DNA of 64,000 nucleotides from Bradyrhizobium sp. AZCC 2262 (lineage in GTDB: Bacteria; Pseudomonadota; Alphaproteobacteria; Rhizobiales; Xanthobacteraceae). Numbering within the stretch: the first letter of the stretch is position 1; every line of letters starts with the position of its first letter. Both the position numbers and the translations under genes were made by a program. Of this stretch, positions 37,727 to 46,489 are shown in pieces. The notes beneath the pieces were generated by a model. The model was not told the DNA's origin. It saw nothing but the letters and a program-made list of their open reading frames with translations, and did not search any database. Location: the NCBI RefSeq assembly GCF_036924535.1, contig NZ_JAZHRT010000001.1, forward strand, positions 1,860,001 to 1,924,000, given 5' to 3'.

Positions 37727-38090
37727 CTGTCGCGGCCCGGCAGGGGCTTGTCAGGCAGGTAAGGCTGATGGGAAACGGAGCGCTTCCTCATCCTTACACG
37801 GGCCCGGCGTGTCCGCTGGCGTCGGGTGGAGGGAGCGATGATCGAAACCACGCTCAGTCTGCATACACCATCCAAATTGTGCGCAATTGCGTCCGAAATT
37901 GCGCCGACCGATTTTCGGATGTTGCCGAACACTCGCGTCGGCCCTAGCAACTGAGTCCGCATGTCTTCGATGAAGGTCAACTGGCGCAGCGAGCAATCAG
38001 ACCGTGGTGGATTGGGGAGAGCGGGGCACCGCAAGCGGTTCAAGACCTATGAGGATGCCAAACGGCGAATCGTCGATGCTCCGACCTACG
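37727..38090. other. Region between relaxase and excisionase-like gene
   Basis: No supported gene. Short open frames on both strands lack domains. The right end should carry the translation start of the following small gene, whose first codon is uncertain (38076 or 38091). Confidence 0.35.
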
Positions 38091-38267
38091 ATGGAAAAGC
38101 TCGGCCTCACCGTTCCGGAGGCTGCAACACTTTCTTCGCTCGGCCAAACGTCGATCTACAAGGCGATCAGGGAAGGACACTTGCGAATTCGCAAGTACGG
38201 CACACGCACCATCATCACGCGCTCCGATCTGGCGTCCTTCTTGGAAAATCTGCCCGACAAGAGATGA
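38091..38267 (+). CDS. Excisionase-like helix-turn-helix protein
   Basis: 58 residues from ATG 38091 (63 if from 38076). The core LTVPEAATLSSLGQTSIYKA followed by IREGHLRIRKYGTRTI is the MerR-like helix-turn-helix of the AlpA/excisionase class, with the wing residues that read DNA. Such proteins guide excision of integrative elements. The gene converges with the integrase gene that ends 34 bp to the right. Confidence 0.8.
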   Translation: MEKLGLTVPEAATLSSLGQTSIYKAIREGHLRIRKYGTRTIITRSDLASFLENLPDKR

Positions 38268-38300
38268 TATGCCCGCCCTTCAGATGGACAGCCTGAACTC

Positions 38301-39527
38301 TCAGGCGGCCCTCATCGGCGTCACCTTATTGTTCGGTGACCGCGTCGCAAAGTCGGCGAATGCCTGCATCACGACGCGCCGCTTTCTTAGAGCCTCGCCG
38401 CGCTTGTAGGCCTTTTCGGCATCATCGCCTGTGATGTGGTGCAGGCAATGCTCGACAATCTCCTCCTCAAAGTCGGTTTCCTCCTGCGCCCAGGTCCGGA
38501 ACGTGGTGCGGAAGCCGTGCACCGTCAGGGTTTCGTCCCCGGTGATCTGCTTCAAATGCTTGAGCATCGTCATGTTGGAGATCGGCTTGGTCAGGCTGCG
38601 ACCCGGGAACACGAACTCTTCGCTCACGCGGCCCTCATAGGTATCGCGCAGATAGGCCAACGTTTGTCGGGGCAGCGGTGTGCGCTTGGGCCGTTCATTC
38701 TTGGTATCAAGGGTGCCCAAATCCCAAAGCCCGCCTTCTAGATCGAGCTGCGACCAGCGCATGTTCTGCACCTCGATAGTTCGCGCGAATGTGAGGATGG
38801 CGACTTCAAGCGCCCGGGCGCTTTGATCGGAATTGGCGGCGAGCTTTTGCATGAACGCGGGCAGATCATGGTATTCCATGGCCTTGTGGCCGCCACGTAT
38901 AGAGCCGCGCTTCCGCTGCTTCGGCATGATTGGCTTCAGTCGGCTGTCCCAATCGGCTGGGTTGTGTTTCGGTCGCAAGTTCAGCGCTATGGCTGCGTCC
39001 AGAATCTTCTTGATCCGTTGGCGCGTGTCGCGCGAGATCTCGCGCTGATGCCAGACCTTGCGCAGAACGGCAATGATGTGCTCGGTCTCGATCTCGTCGA
39101 GCCGCAGCTTGTGCAACTGCTTGCAGATAACTTGCACGATGCGCTTGAGCTTGTTGCGCGCAGCCTTGTGTTTCAAGCCGGCCTCATAGGTCTGCCGCCA
39201 TTCCTCGGCGAACTCGCCGAACAGGCGCGATCCTTGGGCGCGGCGCTTCTCGTCGTTACGGTGCTCTCTTGGATCAGTTCCCTTGGCGAGATGTCGCAAG
39301 GCGTCAATCGCCTTGTCCTTGGCCTCGGAGAGCTTAAGGCCAGCCGCCTTGGCCGAGCCGAGACCCATCTTTTTTACGACGCCGTTGCGCTGGTAGCGGA
39401 ACGCCCAGCGACGGCCGCCACTTGGCGTGACGACCAGATAAAGGTTGTTGCCGCAGGGGTATTCGCCGGGGCCAACGGAAAGATAGTTCTTTGCGGTGAT
39501 CACCGGCTTTTCAGTTCTGAGCTGCAT
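38301..39527 (-). CDS. Tyrosine recombinase (phage/ICE-type integrase)
   Basis: 408 residues. An N-terminal DUF4102 arm-binding domain (ITAKNYLSVGPGEYPCGNNL) is followed by a core-binding domain (about 100-200) and the catalytic domain with R249 (FARTIEVQNM), H337-G-F-R340, H363 and Tyr374 (EKAYKR). All key residues are present, so it is probably active. The gene starts about 230 bp from the 3' end of tRNA-Arg and reads away from it, the usual position of an integrase in an element inserted at a tRNA gene. Confidence 0.93.
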   Translation of the reverse strand: MQLRTEKPVITAKNYLSVGPGEYPCGNNLYLVVTPSGGRRWAFRYQRNGVVKKMGLGSAKAAGLKLSEAKDKAIDALRHLAKGTDPREHRNDEKRRAQGSRLFGEFAEEWRQTYEAGLKHKAARNKLKRIVQVICKQLHKLRLDEIETEHIIAVLRKVWHQREISRDTRQRIKKILDAAIALNLRPKHNPADWDSRLKPIMPKQRKRGSIRGGHKAMEYHDLPAFMQKLAANSDQSARALEVAILTFARTIEVQNMRWSQLDLEGGLWDLGTLDTKNERPKRTPLPRQTLAYLRDTYEGRVSEEFVFPGRSLTKPISNMTMLKHLKQITGDETLTVHGFRTTFRTWAQEETDFEEEIVEHCLHHITGDDAEKAYKRGEALRKRRVVMQAFADFATRSPNNKVTPMRAA

Positions 39528-39596
39528 AGGGGATTCGAACTCCCGCGCCCCTCGCCAGGGGACCGCGTTTTTAGATATAGGGGAGATTCTAACTCA
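39526..39596. repeat. Two imperfect copies of a tRNA T-arm-like sequence at the integrase start
   Basis: On the minus strand gagttagaatctcccctat (39596-39578) and gagttcgaatcccctat (about 39542-39526) form an imperfect direct repeat about 50 bp apart. The second copy contains TTCGAATC as in a tRNA T-loop, shares gattcgaactcccg (plus strand, 39532-39545) with tRNA-Arg, and runs into the integrase ATG. A GC-rich hairpin-like segment lies between the copies. Candidates: attachment-site core or integrase-binding arms, or a piece of another tRNA. Confidence 0.45.
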
Positions 39597-39758
39597 GATC
39601 GAGGGACAGTTAAAGGGGCAGTCTGGCGGAGGTTGGCCGACGACGGCCGGCGACGGCTGGCGACCTCCGGCGACAAAGGAAAGCCTTATTTTCCAATGCC
39701 TTGTGTACTGGTCTGGTGACGGCAGGCGATGGTGGATGAAACGGGGTGAAGACGGGCC

Positions 39759-39835
39759 TGGCGCGCTCGGAGAGATTCGAACTCCCGACCCTCGGAATCG
39801 AAATCCGATGCTCTATCCAGCTGAGCTACGAGCGC
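39759..39835 (-). tRNA. tRNA-Arg (anticodon TCG)
   Basis: The minus strand gives a full cloverleaf: acceptor GCGCTCG pairs with CGAGCGC, D-arm AGCTCAGCTGGATAGAGC, and anticodon stem TCGGA/TCCGA with loop TTTCGAT (anticodon TCG, reading CGA). The T-arm is GGGAGTTCGAATCTCC. CCA is encoded (complement of 39759-39761). It is the likely integration site of the neighbouring element. Confidence 0.95.
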
Positions 39836-39885
39836 GTGCGGTTTGCCGATTATCAGACTTGGCCCGGCAGGGCCAGCCGCGAATC

Positions 39886-40143
39886 TCAGAAGCAGGGGTG
39901 CCGGCGGCGGTCCTGGCCGATATAGGCGGCGGCGCCCTGGCGGCAGAGGACGGTGGAGGGGCCATCATAATAGGCGAAGGTGCCGGGCTGCAGTCCGGGG
40001 CCGTAATTGTGCAGGTAGCTGATCGGGTAGGGCAGACCCCAATTGGGCAGGTGATGACGATTGTGGCGGGCGTCGGCCAGACCAGGGGCCAAGGTCGCGG
40101 CGGACAGCAGGGCGGCGGCAATCAAGAACTTCGCTTTGGTCAT
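39886..40143 (-). CDS. Small secreted hypothetical protein
   Basis: 85 residues from ATG 40143; an upstream in-frame ATG at 40164 is also possible. A clear signal peptide (AKFLIAAALLSAATLAPGLADA) is followed by a mature part rich in His, Pro and Tyr (ARHNRHHLPNWGLPYPISYL) with two cysteines. Similar small exported proteins occur in Bradyrhizobium; function unknown. Not part of the mobile module as judged by position beyond the tRNA. Confidence 0.6.
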   Translation of the reverse strand: MTKAKFLIAAALLSAATLAPGLADARHNRHHLPNWGLPYPISYLHNYGPGLQPGTFAYYDGPSTVLCRQGAAAYIGQDRRRHPCF

Positions 40144-40376
40144 TTCGATTCTCCGGAATTCCATCCAAAACTAGCCCTTTTTGGCGGGTCTGGGGGCTCA
40201 TTTTACGCGAAACGGGCAGAAAAGCTGCGGAAAAGCATCACAACGCGCCAATTTGCGGCCTCAAGGGATGCTTAACCAAATCTGAACACAGTCCGGCCAG
40301 AGTTCTGCTGTCTGGTCCTGACTTTACGGTCCGATTTTCTCCATCTGAACAAGACTATGCGGTTCCCGACCGACCC

Positions 40377-40823
40377 ATGCGCATCACGTCCCTTGCCCTG
40401 CTGTCCCTCTCGGTTCTGGTCGCGACGCCAGCGCGCGCCGACCTGCATATTACGCGCGATCACGGCGGATATGTCGAGGAGTACAAGGCCAAGTACAAGC
40501 GCATCCGCGACCGCAAGGAACGCGTCATCATCGACGGCATCTGCAACTCGGCCTGCACGCTGGTGTTCGGCATCGTACCGATGAACAAGATCTGCGTCAC
40601 GCCGAAGGCGAGCATCGGTTTCCACCAGGCCTATTATGACAAGGCCTTCACTTTCGGCATCAAGGTCACGAGTTCGGAAGGGACGTCGGATCTCATGTCC
40701 TATTATCCTGATACCGTGAAGGATTGGATCCGCCGCAATGGCGGGCTCACCACCGAGATGAAGAAGATCAAGAACGGCGGCGAGCTCTGGAGAATCGTCG
40801 ATGCCTGTCCGGAAGAGTGGTGA
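40377..40823 (+). CDS. Secreted ClpP/crotonase-like hypothetical protein
   Basis: 148 residues. A signal peptide (ITSLALLSLSVLVATPARA) precedes a domain with VIIDGICNSACTLVFGIVP: the small-residue turn N-S-A-C-T resembles the nucleophile loop of ClpP-like periplasmic proteins, with Ser as possible nucleophile. ASIGFHQAYY follows, which may supply a His. Several such proteins are annotated as uncharacterised; catalytic activity is inference. Confidence 0.6.
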   Translation: MRITSLALLSLSVLVATPARADLHITRDHGGYVEEYKAKYKRIRDRKERVIIDGICNSACTLVFGIVPMNKICVTPKASIGFHQAYYDKAFTFGIKVTSSEGTSDLMSYYPDTVKDWIRRNGGLTTEMKKIKNGGELWRIVDACPEEW

Positions 40824-40872
40824 TCGCACTCAAGCATTGTCAGTTCTGAATGGATCAGAACCGAAGCTCTAG

Positions 40873-40935
40873 CTTCTTTTCTTTGACCCGTTTTCTTCAC
40901 GCGAACCGGTACCCACCTCGCTCGAAAACGCTATA
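40873..40935. repeat. Dispersed Bradyrhizobium-type repeat fragment
   Basis: The segment containing ttcttcacgcgaaccggt and ctcgctcgaaaacgctat is one I recognise as occurring at many sites in Bradyrhizobium-type genomes. Recognition is from memory and no second copy is in this window. Confidence 0.35.
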
Positions 40936-41111
40936 GCCCGCCGCTCAGGCGGCGACGCAATCCCAGCAGCGCCGGCGATGGCGGCACGAACGTCCATGGC
41001 GTTCCTCGTTTGAGATTTTTGATAGCAAGCTTCGATATGTGAAATCGCGCAGGTTTTCACCGCGCGATCGGTCCTTGCCGCACAGCATATGATCGGGCAA
41101 CACGGGCGGCA

Positions 41112-41996
41112 ATGACCCAGAACTTCGACAAATTCGCCGCCCGCGCGGCGCCCGCGATTTTCGTCCTGCTGTGGAGCACCGGGTTCATCGGCACCAAGTA
41201 TGTCGTCAACAATGCCGATCCCTTGACGTATCTGGCGATCCGCATGGCCATTGTGGTGATGCTGATGGCCATCATCTGCGCCATCACCCGGCCGGCATGG
41301 CCGAACCGCGTCGAGATCGGGCACAGCGCCGTCGCTGGCATTCTGGTGCATGGAATCTATCTCGGCGGCACGGCGGTCGCGATCTCGCTGTCCATTCCTG
41401 CGGGCCTTTCGGCGCTGATCCCCGGTTTGCAGCCGATCCTGACGTCCACTATCGCGAACCGCTGGCTCGGCGAGCGCGTGACCGCGATGCAATGGGGCGG
41501 GCTGCTGACCGGGCTTGCCGGCGTTGCGCTGATCCTGCACGACCGGCCGATGAGCGGGCAGGCCGGCTGGGGCTGGATTGCGTCTGCGATATCGCTGGTC
41601 AGTATCACGCTCGGCACGCTCTACCAGCGGCGCTATTGCAGTCGCATCGACTGGCGCAGCGGCAACCTCGTGCAATATGTCGCGGTGACCGTGTTCTTTA
41701 CGATCGGTGCTTTCCTGTTCGAAGCGCGCGTGGTGCATTGGACCACCGAATTCATTCTCGCCCTGGCCTGGCTCGCAGTGGCGTTGTCGATCGGCTCGAT
41801 CGGCCTGCTGTACTGGCTGATCCGGCACCAGGCCGCGACGTCGGTGGCGAGCCTGTTCTATCTGGTGCCGGCCGTGACCTCGCTGATGGCCTTCGTGTTG
41901 TTCGACGAGCGGCTCGATGCCGTCGCGATTGCCGGCATGATCGCGTGCGCCGCCGCCGTGCTGCTGGTCAATCGCAACGCGCCTGCAAAGAGCTGA
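41112..41996 (+). CDS. EamA/DMT-family membrane transporter
   Basis: 294 residues with ten predicted membrane helices in two EamA repeats (about 11-140 and 155-290). Recognisable segments are FVLLWSTGFIGTKYVVNNAD, the PGLQPILTSTIANRW loop and FYLVPAVTSLMAFVLFDE. Members export amino acids or other small metabolites; the substrate is not predictable. Inner-membrane protein, stand-alone gene. Confidence 0.88.
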   Translation: MTQNFDKFAARAAPAIFVLLWSTGFIGTKYVVNNADPLTYLAIRMAIVVMLMAIICAITRPAWPNRVEIGHSAVAGILVHGIYLGGTAVAISLSIPAGLSALIPGLQPILTSTIANRWLGERVTAMQWGGLLTGLAGVALILHDRPMSGQAGWGWIASAISLVSITLGTLYQRRYCSRIDWRSGNLVQYVAVTVFFTIGAFLFEARVVHWTTEFILALAWLAVALSIGSIGLLYWLIRHQAATSVASLFYLVPAVTSLMAFVLFDERLDAVAIAGMIACAAAVLLVNRNAPAKS

Positions 41997-42254
41997 TGGA
42001 GTGCGTGCGCGCAACCGAAAGCTCGGTGCTCTCTCGTAGAACGCATAGATGCACGCAACCGATGCGCGCACCTGGGCGGATATATGCTCGGCGGAAGGGT
42101 GGGAAATGCGGAGGTCATCGCGGGTGCCAAACGAAGGCGGCGATACGCGCATAGGTTCAATCGAATTCCTCTGACTTTGCCAAGGGTTGCACCTATTAAG
42201 GCGATCGTAAGCAAAACGGGGCAGATTGGGCCCGATTTTGGGGGATTTCTCGTT

Positions 42255-43991
42255 ATGGCTACGCGATCGATTGGAAAGTTCCTGCCGGCGCTGAAACTCC
42301 GGCTCGGCACCAAGGCCGTTATCGGCGCCATATTCCTGATTGCCGTAAATACCGCGCTGGTTGTGGGAGCTGCCCATTGGTCGCTGACCTCGGAATTCGG
42401 CGACCGGGCGCTGCGGGACATCGAAGTCAACCTGCGCACGCTGAGCCTGGCGTTCGCCGAGACCTACAGCGACGCCAAGATCACGATCAAGGATGGGGCC
42501 GTCGCCCGTGCCGAAATTCCCAAGATGCCCGAGTTCAAGGACCACGCGATCGTCGATCGCGCCGTGGGCTATACCGGCGGCAACGCGACGCTGTTCGTCT
42601 ATGACGAGGCCAGCAACCAGTTCGTCCGCCGCACCACCAATGTGAAGAAGGAGAACGGCGACCGCGCCGTCGGCACCCAGCTCGCTCCCGACCACCCGGG
42701 ACAGGCGGTCCTGCGCCGCGGCGAGGCGTACAAGGGGCCGGCGACGCTGTTCGGCAAGACCTTCATGACGGCGTACTATCCGGTCATGAATCCGGCCGGC
42801 AAGGTCATCGGTATTATTTATGTCGGCATTCCGATGGCGCATTACGAGAGCATGCTTGCGGAAGCCATTCGGAATATGGCCATCGCCGCGGTCGTCGCCG
42901 CACTTCTCGTGATGCTGCTGACCATGCTGCTCGTGCGCCAAGTGACCAAGCCGCTGAGGTCGGTTACGACCTCGCTCACCGCGATCGCGAACGGCAACGC
43001 CGATGTCGAGATCGACTGCGACGACCGCATGGACGAGATCGGCGAGATTGCGCGTACCCTCGCAGTCTTCAAGAACAACTCGGCCGAACGCCGCCGGTTG
43101 CGCGAGGAGCAGACCGCGACCGCCGTTGCCGCCGCCGATCAGCGCAAGGCGGAACTGCGGGGCTTCGTCGACGAATTCCAGACCAGCGTCGGCAGCATCC
43201 TCGACAAGGTTTTGAACTCCTCCAGCGAATTCGAGCGCGTCGCGCGGCAGCTCACCGAGACCGCGCGGACCACCGCCGGGCTCTCCGGCAAGTCGGCGGG
43301 CGCCTCGGAAACCGCCTCCGAGCATGTCCGCACCGCGGCGACCGCCTCCGACGAACTCTCGAGCTCGATCGCGGAAATCACCCGCCGGGTTCAGGAATCG
43401 AACGGGATCGCGGCCGACGCCGTCAAGCAGGCGGCCGCCACCGACCAGCGCATCAACGAATTGTCCGAAGCGGGCGCGCGGATCGGCGACGTGGTGAAAT
43501 TGATCACCTCGATTGCCGAGCAGACCAACTTGCTGGCGCTTAACGCCACCATCGAGGCGGCGCGGGCAGGCGACGCCGGCCGCGGCTTTGCCGTGGTGGC
43601 GCAGGAGGTCAAGAGCCTCGCGGGCCAGACCGCCAAGGCGACCGAGGAGATTTCCAGCCAGATCGGCAACATGCAGCTTGCGACCGAAGAGTCGGTCAGC
43701 GCGATCAAGGCGATCGGCCAGACCATCGAACGCATCAGCGATATCGCCACCTCGATCTCGGCGGCGGTCGAGCAGCAGCGCGGCGCCACCCAGAACATCG
43801 CCCAGAGCGTTCGCGCCGCTGCCAGCGGCACGGCCGATGTCGCGGCCAACATCCGCAACGCGGCTCAAGGCGCCGACGAAACCGGCGAGACATCGAGCCG
43901 GATGTTTGCGTCCGCGCAGAATCTGTCGAGCGAGAGCCTGCATTTGAAGGCCGAGGTCGAAAAATTCCTCGATCGCGTCCGCGCCGCCTGA
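42255..43991 (+). CDS. Methyl-accepting chemotaxis protein with periplasmic Cache domain
   Basis: 578 residues from ATG 42255. Helix 1 ([20 protein letters not shown]) is followed by a periplasmic Cache-type sensor (about 45-205; [29 protein letters not shown]). Helix 2, a HAMP domain and the cytoplasmic signalling coiled coil follow, with the conserved hairpin tip region [20 protein letters not shown]. It signals to CheA/CheW to control swimming. The frame can be extended to 42084 but lacks protein-like content there. No che genes adjoin. Confidence 0.93.
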   Translation: MATRSIGKFLPALKLRLGTKAVIGAIFLIAVNTALVVGAAHWSLTSEFGDRALRDIEVNLRTLSLAFAETYSDAKITIKDGAVARAEIPKMPEFKDHAIVDRAVGYTGGNATLFVYDEASNQFVRRTTNVKKENGDRAVGTQLAPDHPGQAVLRRGEAYKGPATLFGKTFMTAYYPVMNPAGKVIGIIYVGIPMAHYESMLAEAIRNMAIAAVVAALLVMLLTMLLVRQVTKPLRSVTTSLTAIANGNADVEIDCDDRMDEIGEIARTLAVFKNNSAERRRLREEQTATAVAAADQRKAELRGFVDEFQTSVGSILDKVLNSSSEFERVARQLTETARTTAGLSGKSAGASETASEHVRTAATASDELSSSIAEITRRVQESNGIAADAVKQAAATDQRINELSEAGARIGDVVKLITSIAEQTNLLALNATIEAARAGDAGRGFAVVAQEVKSLAGQTAKATEEISSQIGNMQLATEESVSAIKAIGQTIERISDIATSISAAVEQQRGATQNIAQSVRAAASGTADVAANIRNAAQGADETGETSSRMFASAQNLSSESLHLKAEVEKFLDRVRAA

Positions 43992-44002
43992 GCGGAACGT
44001 CA

Positions 44003-44024
44003 CGGCGGCGGAGCCCTGCCGCCG
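44003..44024. terminator. Putative stem-loop after the chemoreceptor gene
   Basis: cggcggc (44003-44009) pairs with gccgccg (44018-44024) 11 bp after the chemoreceptor stop codon. No T-run is visible, so termination is only possible. Confidence 0.4.
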
Positions 44025-44104
44025 GTGAAACCGGAAGCCTTCGGATTCGTAGTTTCTCTATTCTGCGAATGATTGCCGCTCGTTTCCCGGGCTGGAGGGC
44101 TTCC

Positions 44105-44506
44105 GTGAACCGATACGCCGCGCTCTATCTGGTGACGTTGCTCGTCATCATCCCGCTTGATTTTCTGTTCCTTGGCATCGTCGCCAAGGACTTTTTCACC
44201 TCGCAGGTCGGCGACATGCTGGGCGAGATCAAGCTCGCGCCCGCGATCCTGTTCTATCTGCTCTATGTCGTCGGCGTCGTGATCTTCGTCAGCGGCGGGG
44301 CAGGGGCGACCTGGCAATCGACGCTGCTCTATGGCGCGCTGTTCGGCTTGTTTTGCTACGCGACCTTCGACCTGACCTCGCTGGCGCTGCTCAAGCACTG
44401 GAGCTGGCCGGTCGCGATCGTCGACGTCGCGTGGGGCGCGTTCGTGACGGCGGTCTCGTCGACCGCCGGATTGCTCGTGGCGAATTGGGTGGTGGCGAAG
44501 ACTTAA
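44105..44506 (+). CDS. DUF2177 family membrane protein
   Basis: 133 residues from GTG 44105, chosen for ggaggg five bases upstream; an ATG at 44069 lacks such a site. Four membrane helices, with LVTLLVIIPLDFLFLG and the YGALFGLFCYATFDLTSLAL helix matching DUF2177. Function unknown; inner membrane. Confidence 0.8.
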   Translation: MNRYAALYLVTLLVIIPLDFLFLGIVAKDFFTSQVGDMLGEIKLAPAILFYLLYVVGVVIFVSGGAGATWQSTLLYGALFGLFCYATFDLTSLALLKHWSWPVAIVDVAWGAFVTAVSSTAGLLVANWVVAKT

Positions 44507-44507
44507 C

Positions 44508-44592
44508 CCGTCATTCCGGGGCGGTGCGAAGCACCGAACCCGGAATCTCGAGATCCCGGGTCTGGTGCTAACGCACCATCCCGGGATGACGG
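44508..44592. repeat. 85-bp palindromic interspersed repeat, copy 1
   Basis: Begins ccgtcattccgggg and ends with ccatcccgggatgacgg, its imperfect complement, with inner palindromes around gaagcacc and ctcgag. A near-identical copy lies at 63164-63247. Placed right after the DUF2177 gene stop; it may fold as a terminator-like structure. Confidence 0.85.
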
Positions 44593-44618
44593 TTTCGATT
44601 GCACAGCAATCGCAACCG

Positions 44619-45278
44619 TCACTTCGGCTGCGGCACCATGCGGATATAGGGCTTCGGCGCCTTCCAGCCGGCCGGATAGATCGTCTTCGCCTCGTCATCG
44701 CTGACGGAGCCCGCGATGATGACGTCCTCGCCCTGTTTCCAGTCGGCAGGCGTCGCGACGCGATGCTTGGCGGTCATCTGCAGGGAGTCGATCACGCGCA
44801 GGATTTCCGCGAAATTGCGGCCCGTGGTCATCGGATAAACCAACACCAGCTTGATCTTCTTGTCCGGCCCGATGATGAAGACGTTGCGGACGGTCTGGTT
44901 GTCGGCAGGCGTGCGCGTCAGCGGATCGCCCGACGTTGAGGCCGGCAACATGTCGTAGAGCTTGGAGACGTTGAAATCAGTGTCGCCGATCATCGGGTAG
45001 TTCGGCGCCGCGCCTTGCGTCTCCTTGATGTCCTCGGACCATTTTGCGTGCCTGTCGACGGGATCGACGCTCAAACCCATCAGCTTGACCCCGCGCTTGT
45101 CGAATTCCGGCTTCAACTTTGCGAGAGCGCCGAGTTCGGTGGTGCAAACCGGCGTGAAGTCCTTTGGGTGCGAGAACAAAAGCGCCCAGCTATTGCCGAT
45201 CCAGTCGTGGAATTTGATCTTTCCCTCGGTGGTCTGGGCTTCGAAATCAGGGGCGACTGCGCCAATCTGGAGTGCCAT
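44619..45278 (-). CDS. 1-Cys peroxiredoxin (Prx6 type)
   Basis: 219 residues. The peroxidatic Cys45 sits in the PVCTTE motif typical of the Prx6 class. The long C-terminal domain (KHRVATPADWKQGEDVII, then YIRMVPQP) is complete, and no resolving Cys appears. It reduces hydrogen peroxide and organic hydroperoxides in the cytoplasm. Single gene; the upstream region to 45600 holds its promoter. Confidence 0.93.
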   Translation of the reverse strand: MALQIGAVAPDFEAQTTEGKIKFHDWIGNSWALLFSHPKDFTPVCTTELGALAKLKPEFDKRGVKLMGLSVDPVDRHAKWSEDIKETQGAAPNYPMIGDTDFNVSKLYDMLPASTSGDPLTRTPADNQTVRNVFIIGPDKKIKLVLVYPMTTGRNFAEILRVIDSLQMTAKHRVATPADWKQGEDVIIAGSVSDDEAKTIYPAGWKAPKPYIRMVPQPK

Positions 45279-45519
45279 GATACGACCTCATCTTATTCTA
45301 GTTACAGGGGAATTCGTCCTGGTGATTATAGTCCCGGGCGATGATTAAAGGAACCGCTTCACGTAAAAGGTGAAATCCTTCTCCGCAAGTGCGGAACTCC
45401 TAGCATCTTCTTGTGATCTGCGCGCCTGCGGCGAAAAGAACCGATTGCCGCAATTGTCCGGGGTTGCCCCGATATCGCCTTTTATGGTCCTCATCACGCC
45501 CCCGCTGTGGCCCTGAACC

Positions 45520-45533
45520 GTGACCGATGTCAC
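45520..45533. promoter_or_regulatory. Palindrome gtgac-cgat-gtcac
   Basis: A perfect inverted repeat in the 329-bp region between the peroxiredoxin gene and the following divergent gene, resembling binding sites of CRP/FNR-superfamily regulators. It lies 88 bp before the first plausible ATG of the right-hand gene. The bound factor is unknown. Confidence 0.35.
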
Positions 45534-45607
45534 AGCGACCAATCGGCAACCATCTAAAAATCTCGAAATGCCAGTTTCGAATCGTTAACCGCTCGTTCAT
45601 GCCCCGT

Positions 45608-46237
45608 ATGGAAATGCTGGACCTGAAAAAGAAATCGAGAAGTGCAACTATGCCTGCCCCGACTGCCAAGACTACTGAAACGTCCACTGATACGTCTGAC
45701 GTCCCGCAACCGTCCTGCCGCCAGACCGCAGCCCACGCGCTCACCATTGTGCGTGATGGCGTGATCACCGGCGAGGGGCCCACCACGAAGGGCCGTATCC
45801 ATTTTTCCCGCGCGCTCGATGCCGACGACGCCGCCTGGTGCGCGCGCTTCCTGACCGTCAGCGCGGTCGAACATCAGCCGGTGAGCCGCGCCGAAGTCGA
45901 GGCGCTGTTTGAAATCAGCGACGCCGCCGCCGAGCGTACCGACGATGGGCGTTTCGACGATCTCCTCGCCAAGGCGGTCGCCCATCATGCCGCGTCCGAG
46001 TCCGGCCTGCCGGTGCCGCCGCGCACGGTGGCGCTGTCGCCCGATACCGACATCGAGAGCTGGGCGCCGACGCAGGCCGCCAAGATCGATACCAAGGTGC
46101 TGGAATGGCTTGCCAGTCAGATGCGCGGCAAGCGCCGCATCAACCACCGCCTCGCGGCGCTGGTCGCAACCCTGATCGGCGCCGCAGCGCTGCCACTCGC
46201 GCAACTGCCGGGCATGCTGGATATGGGAATGCTGTAG
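45608..46237 (+). CDS. Hypothetical protein with C-terminal membrane helix
   Basis: Up to 209 residues from ATG 45608; a start at 45650 (MPAPTAK), with gagaag upstream, is just as good and would give 195. The N-terminus is Thr/Pro-rich and probably disordered. The middle is acidic and helical (RFDDLLAKAVAHHAA). The end has a hydrophobic stretch (LAALVATLIGAAALPLAQLPG) after basic RGKRRINHR, suggesting an inner-membrane anchor. No family is recognised. Confidence 0.6.
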   Translation: MEMLDLKKKSRSATMPAPTAKTTETSTDTSDVPQPSCRQTAAHALTIVRDGVITGEGPTTKGRIHFSRALDADDAAWCARFLTVSAVEHQPVSRAEVEALFEISDAAAERTDDGRFDDLLAKAVAHHAASESGLPVPPRTVALSPDTDIESWAPTQAAKIDTKVLEWLASQMRGKRRINHRLAALVATLIGAAALPLAQLPGMLDMGML

Positions 46238-46361
46238 GTTCATCTGCGATCACTGATCTGAGGACGGCGGGGTCATTCCCGCCGTTTTTGTTTGAATGGT
46301 CCTGCGTTGTCCTCCGCTGTCATACTCCGCGAAAGCGGGGTATCCAGTACGCCGCGGCCTA

Positions 46362-46445
46362 CCACGTCATTGCGAGCGCAGCGAAGCAATCCATAGCGCC
46401 GCAAGTGGAGAGGTGGATTGCTTCGCTGCGCTCGCAATGACGTGG
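46362..46445. repeat. 84-bp element with perfect 32-bp inverted arms
   Basis: ccacgtcattgcgagcgcag opens the left arm (46362-46393); the right arm (46414-46445) is its exact reverse complement, with a 20-base loop. Arms of 32 bp without a mismatch suggest a recent or actively maintained mobile palindromic repeat. Confidence 0.9.
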
Positions 46446-46489
46446 ATACAGTTTGGCGTTCTCGCAGCGCTGGTCGCCCGAAGTTTGCA

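Noticed and set aside
39632..39676. Short ggcgac-rich repetition as a minisatellite
   Set aside because: The units are irregular and few; probably GC-rich drift near the integration site.
40869..44003. 1044-codon minus-strand open frame
   Set aside because: It covers the EamA and chemoreceptor genes antisense and contains no domain.
46362..46445. Possible CRISPR-like repeat
   Set aside because: There is a single inverted unit with no regularly spaced copies and no cas genes.
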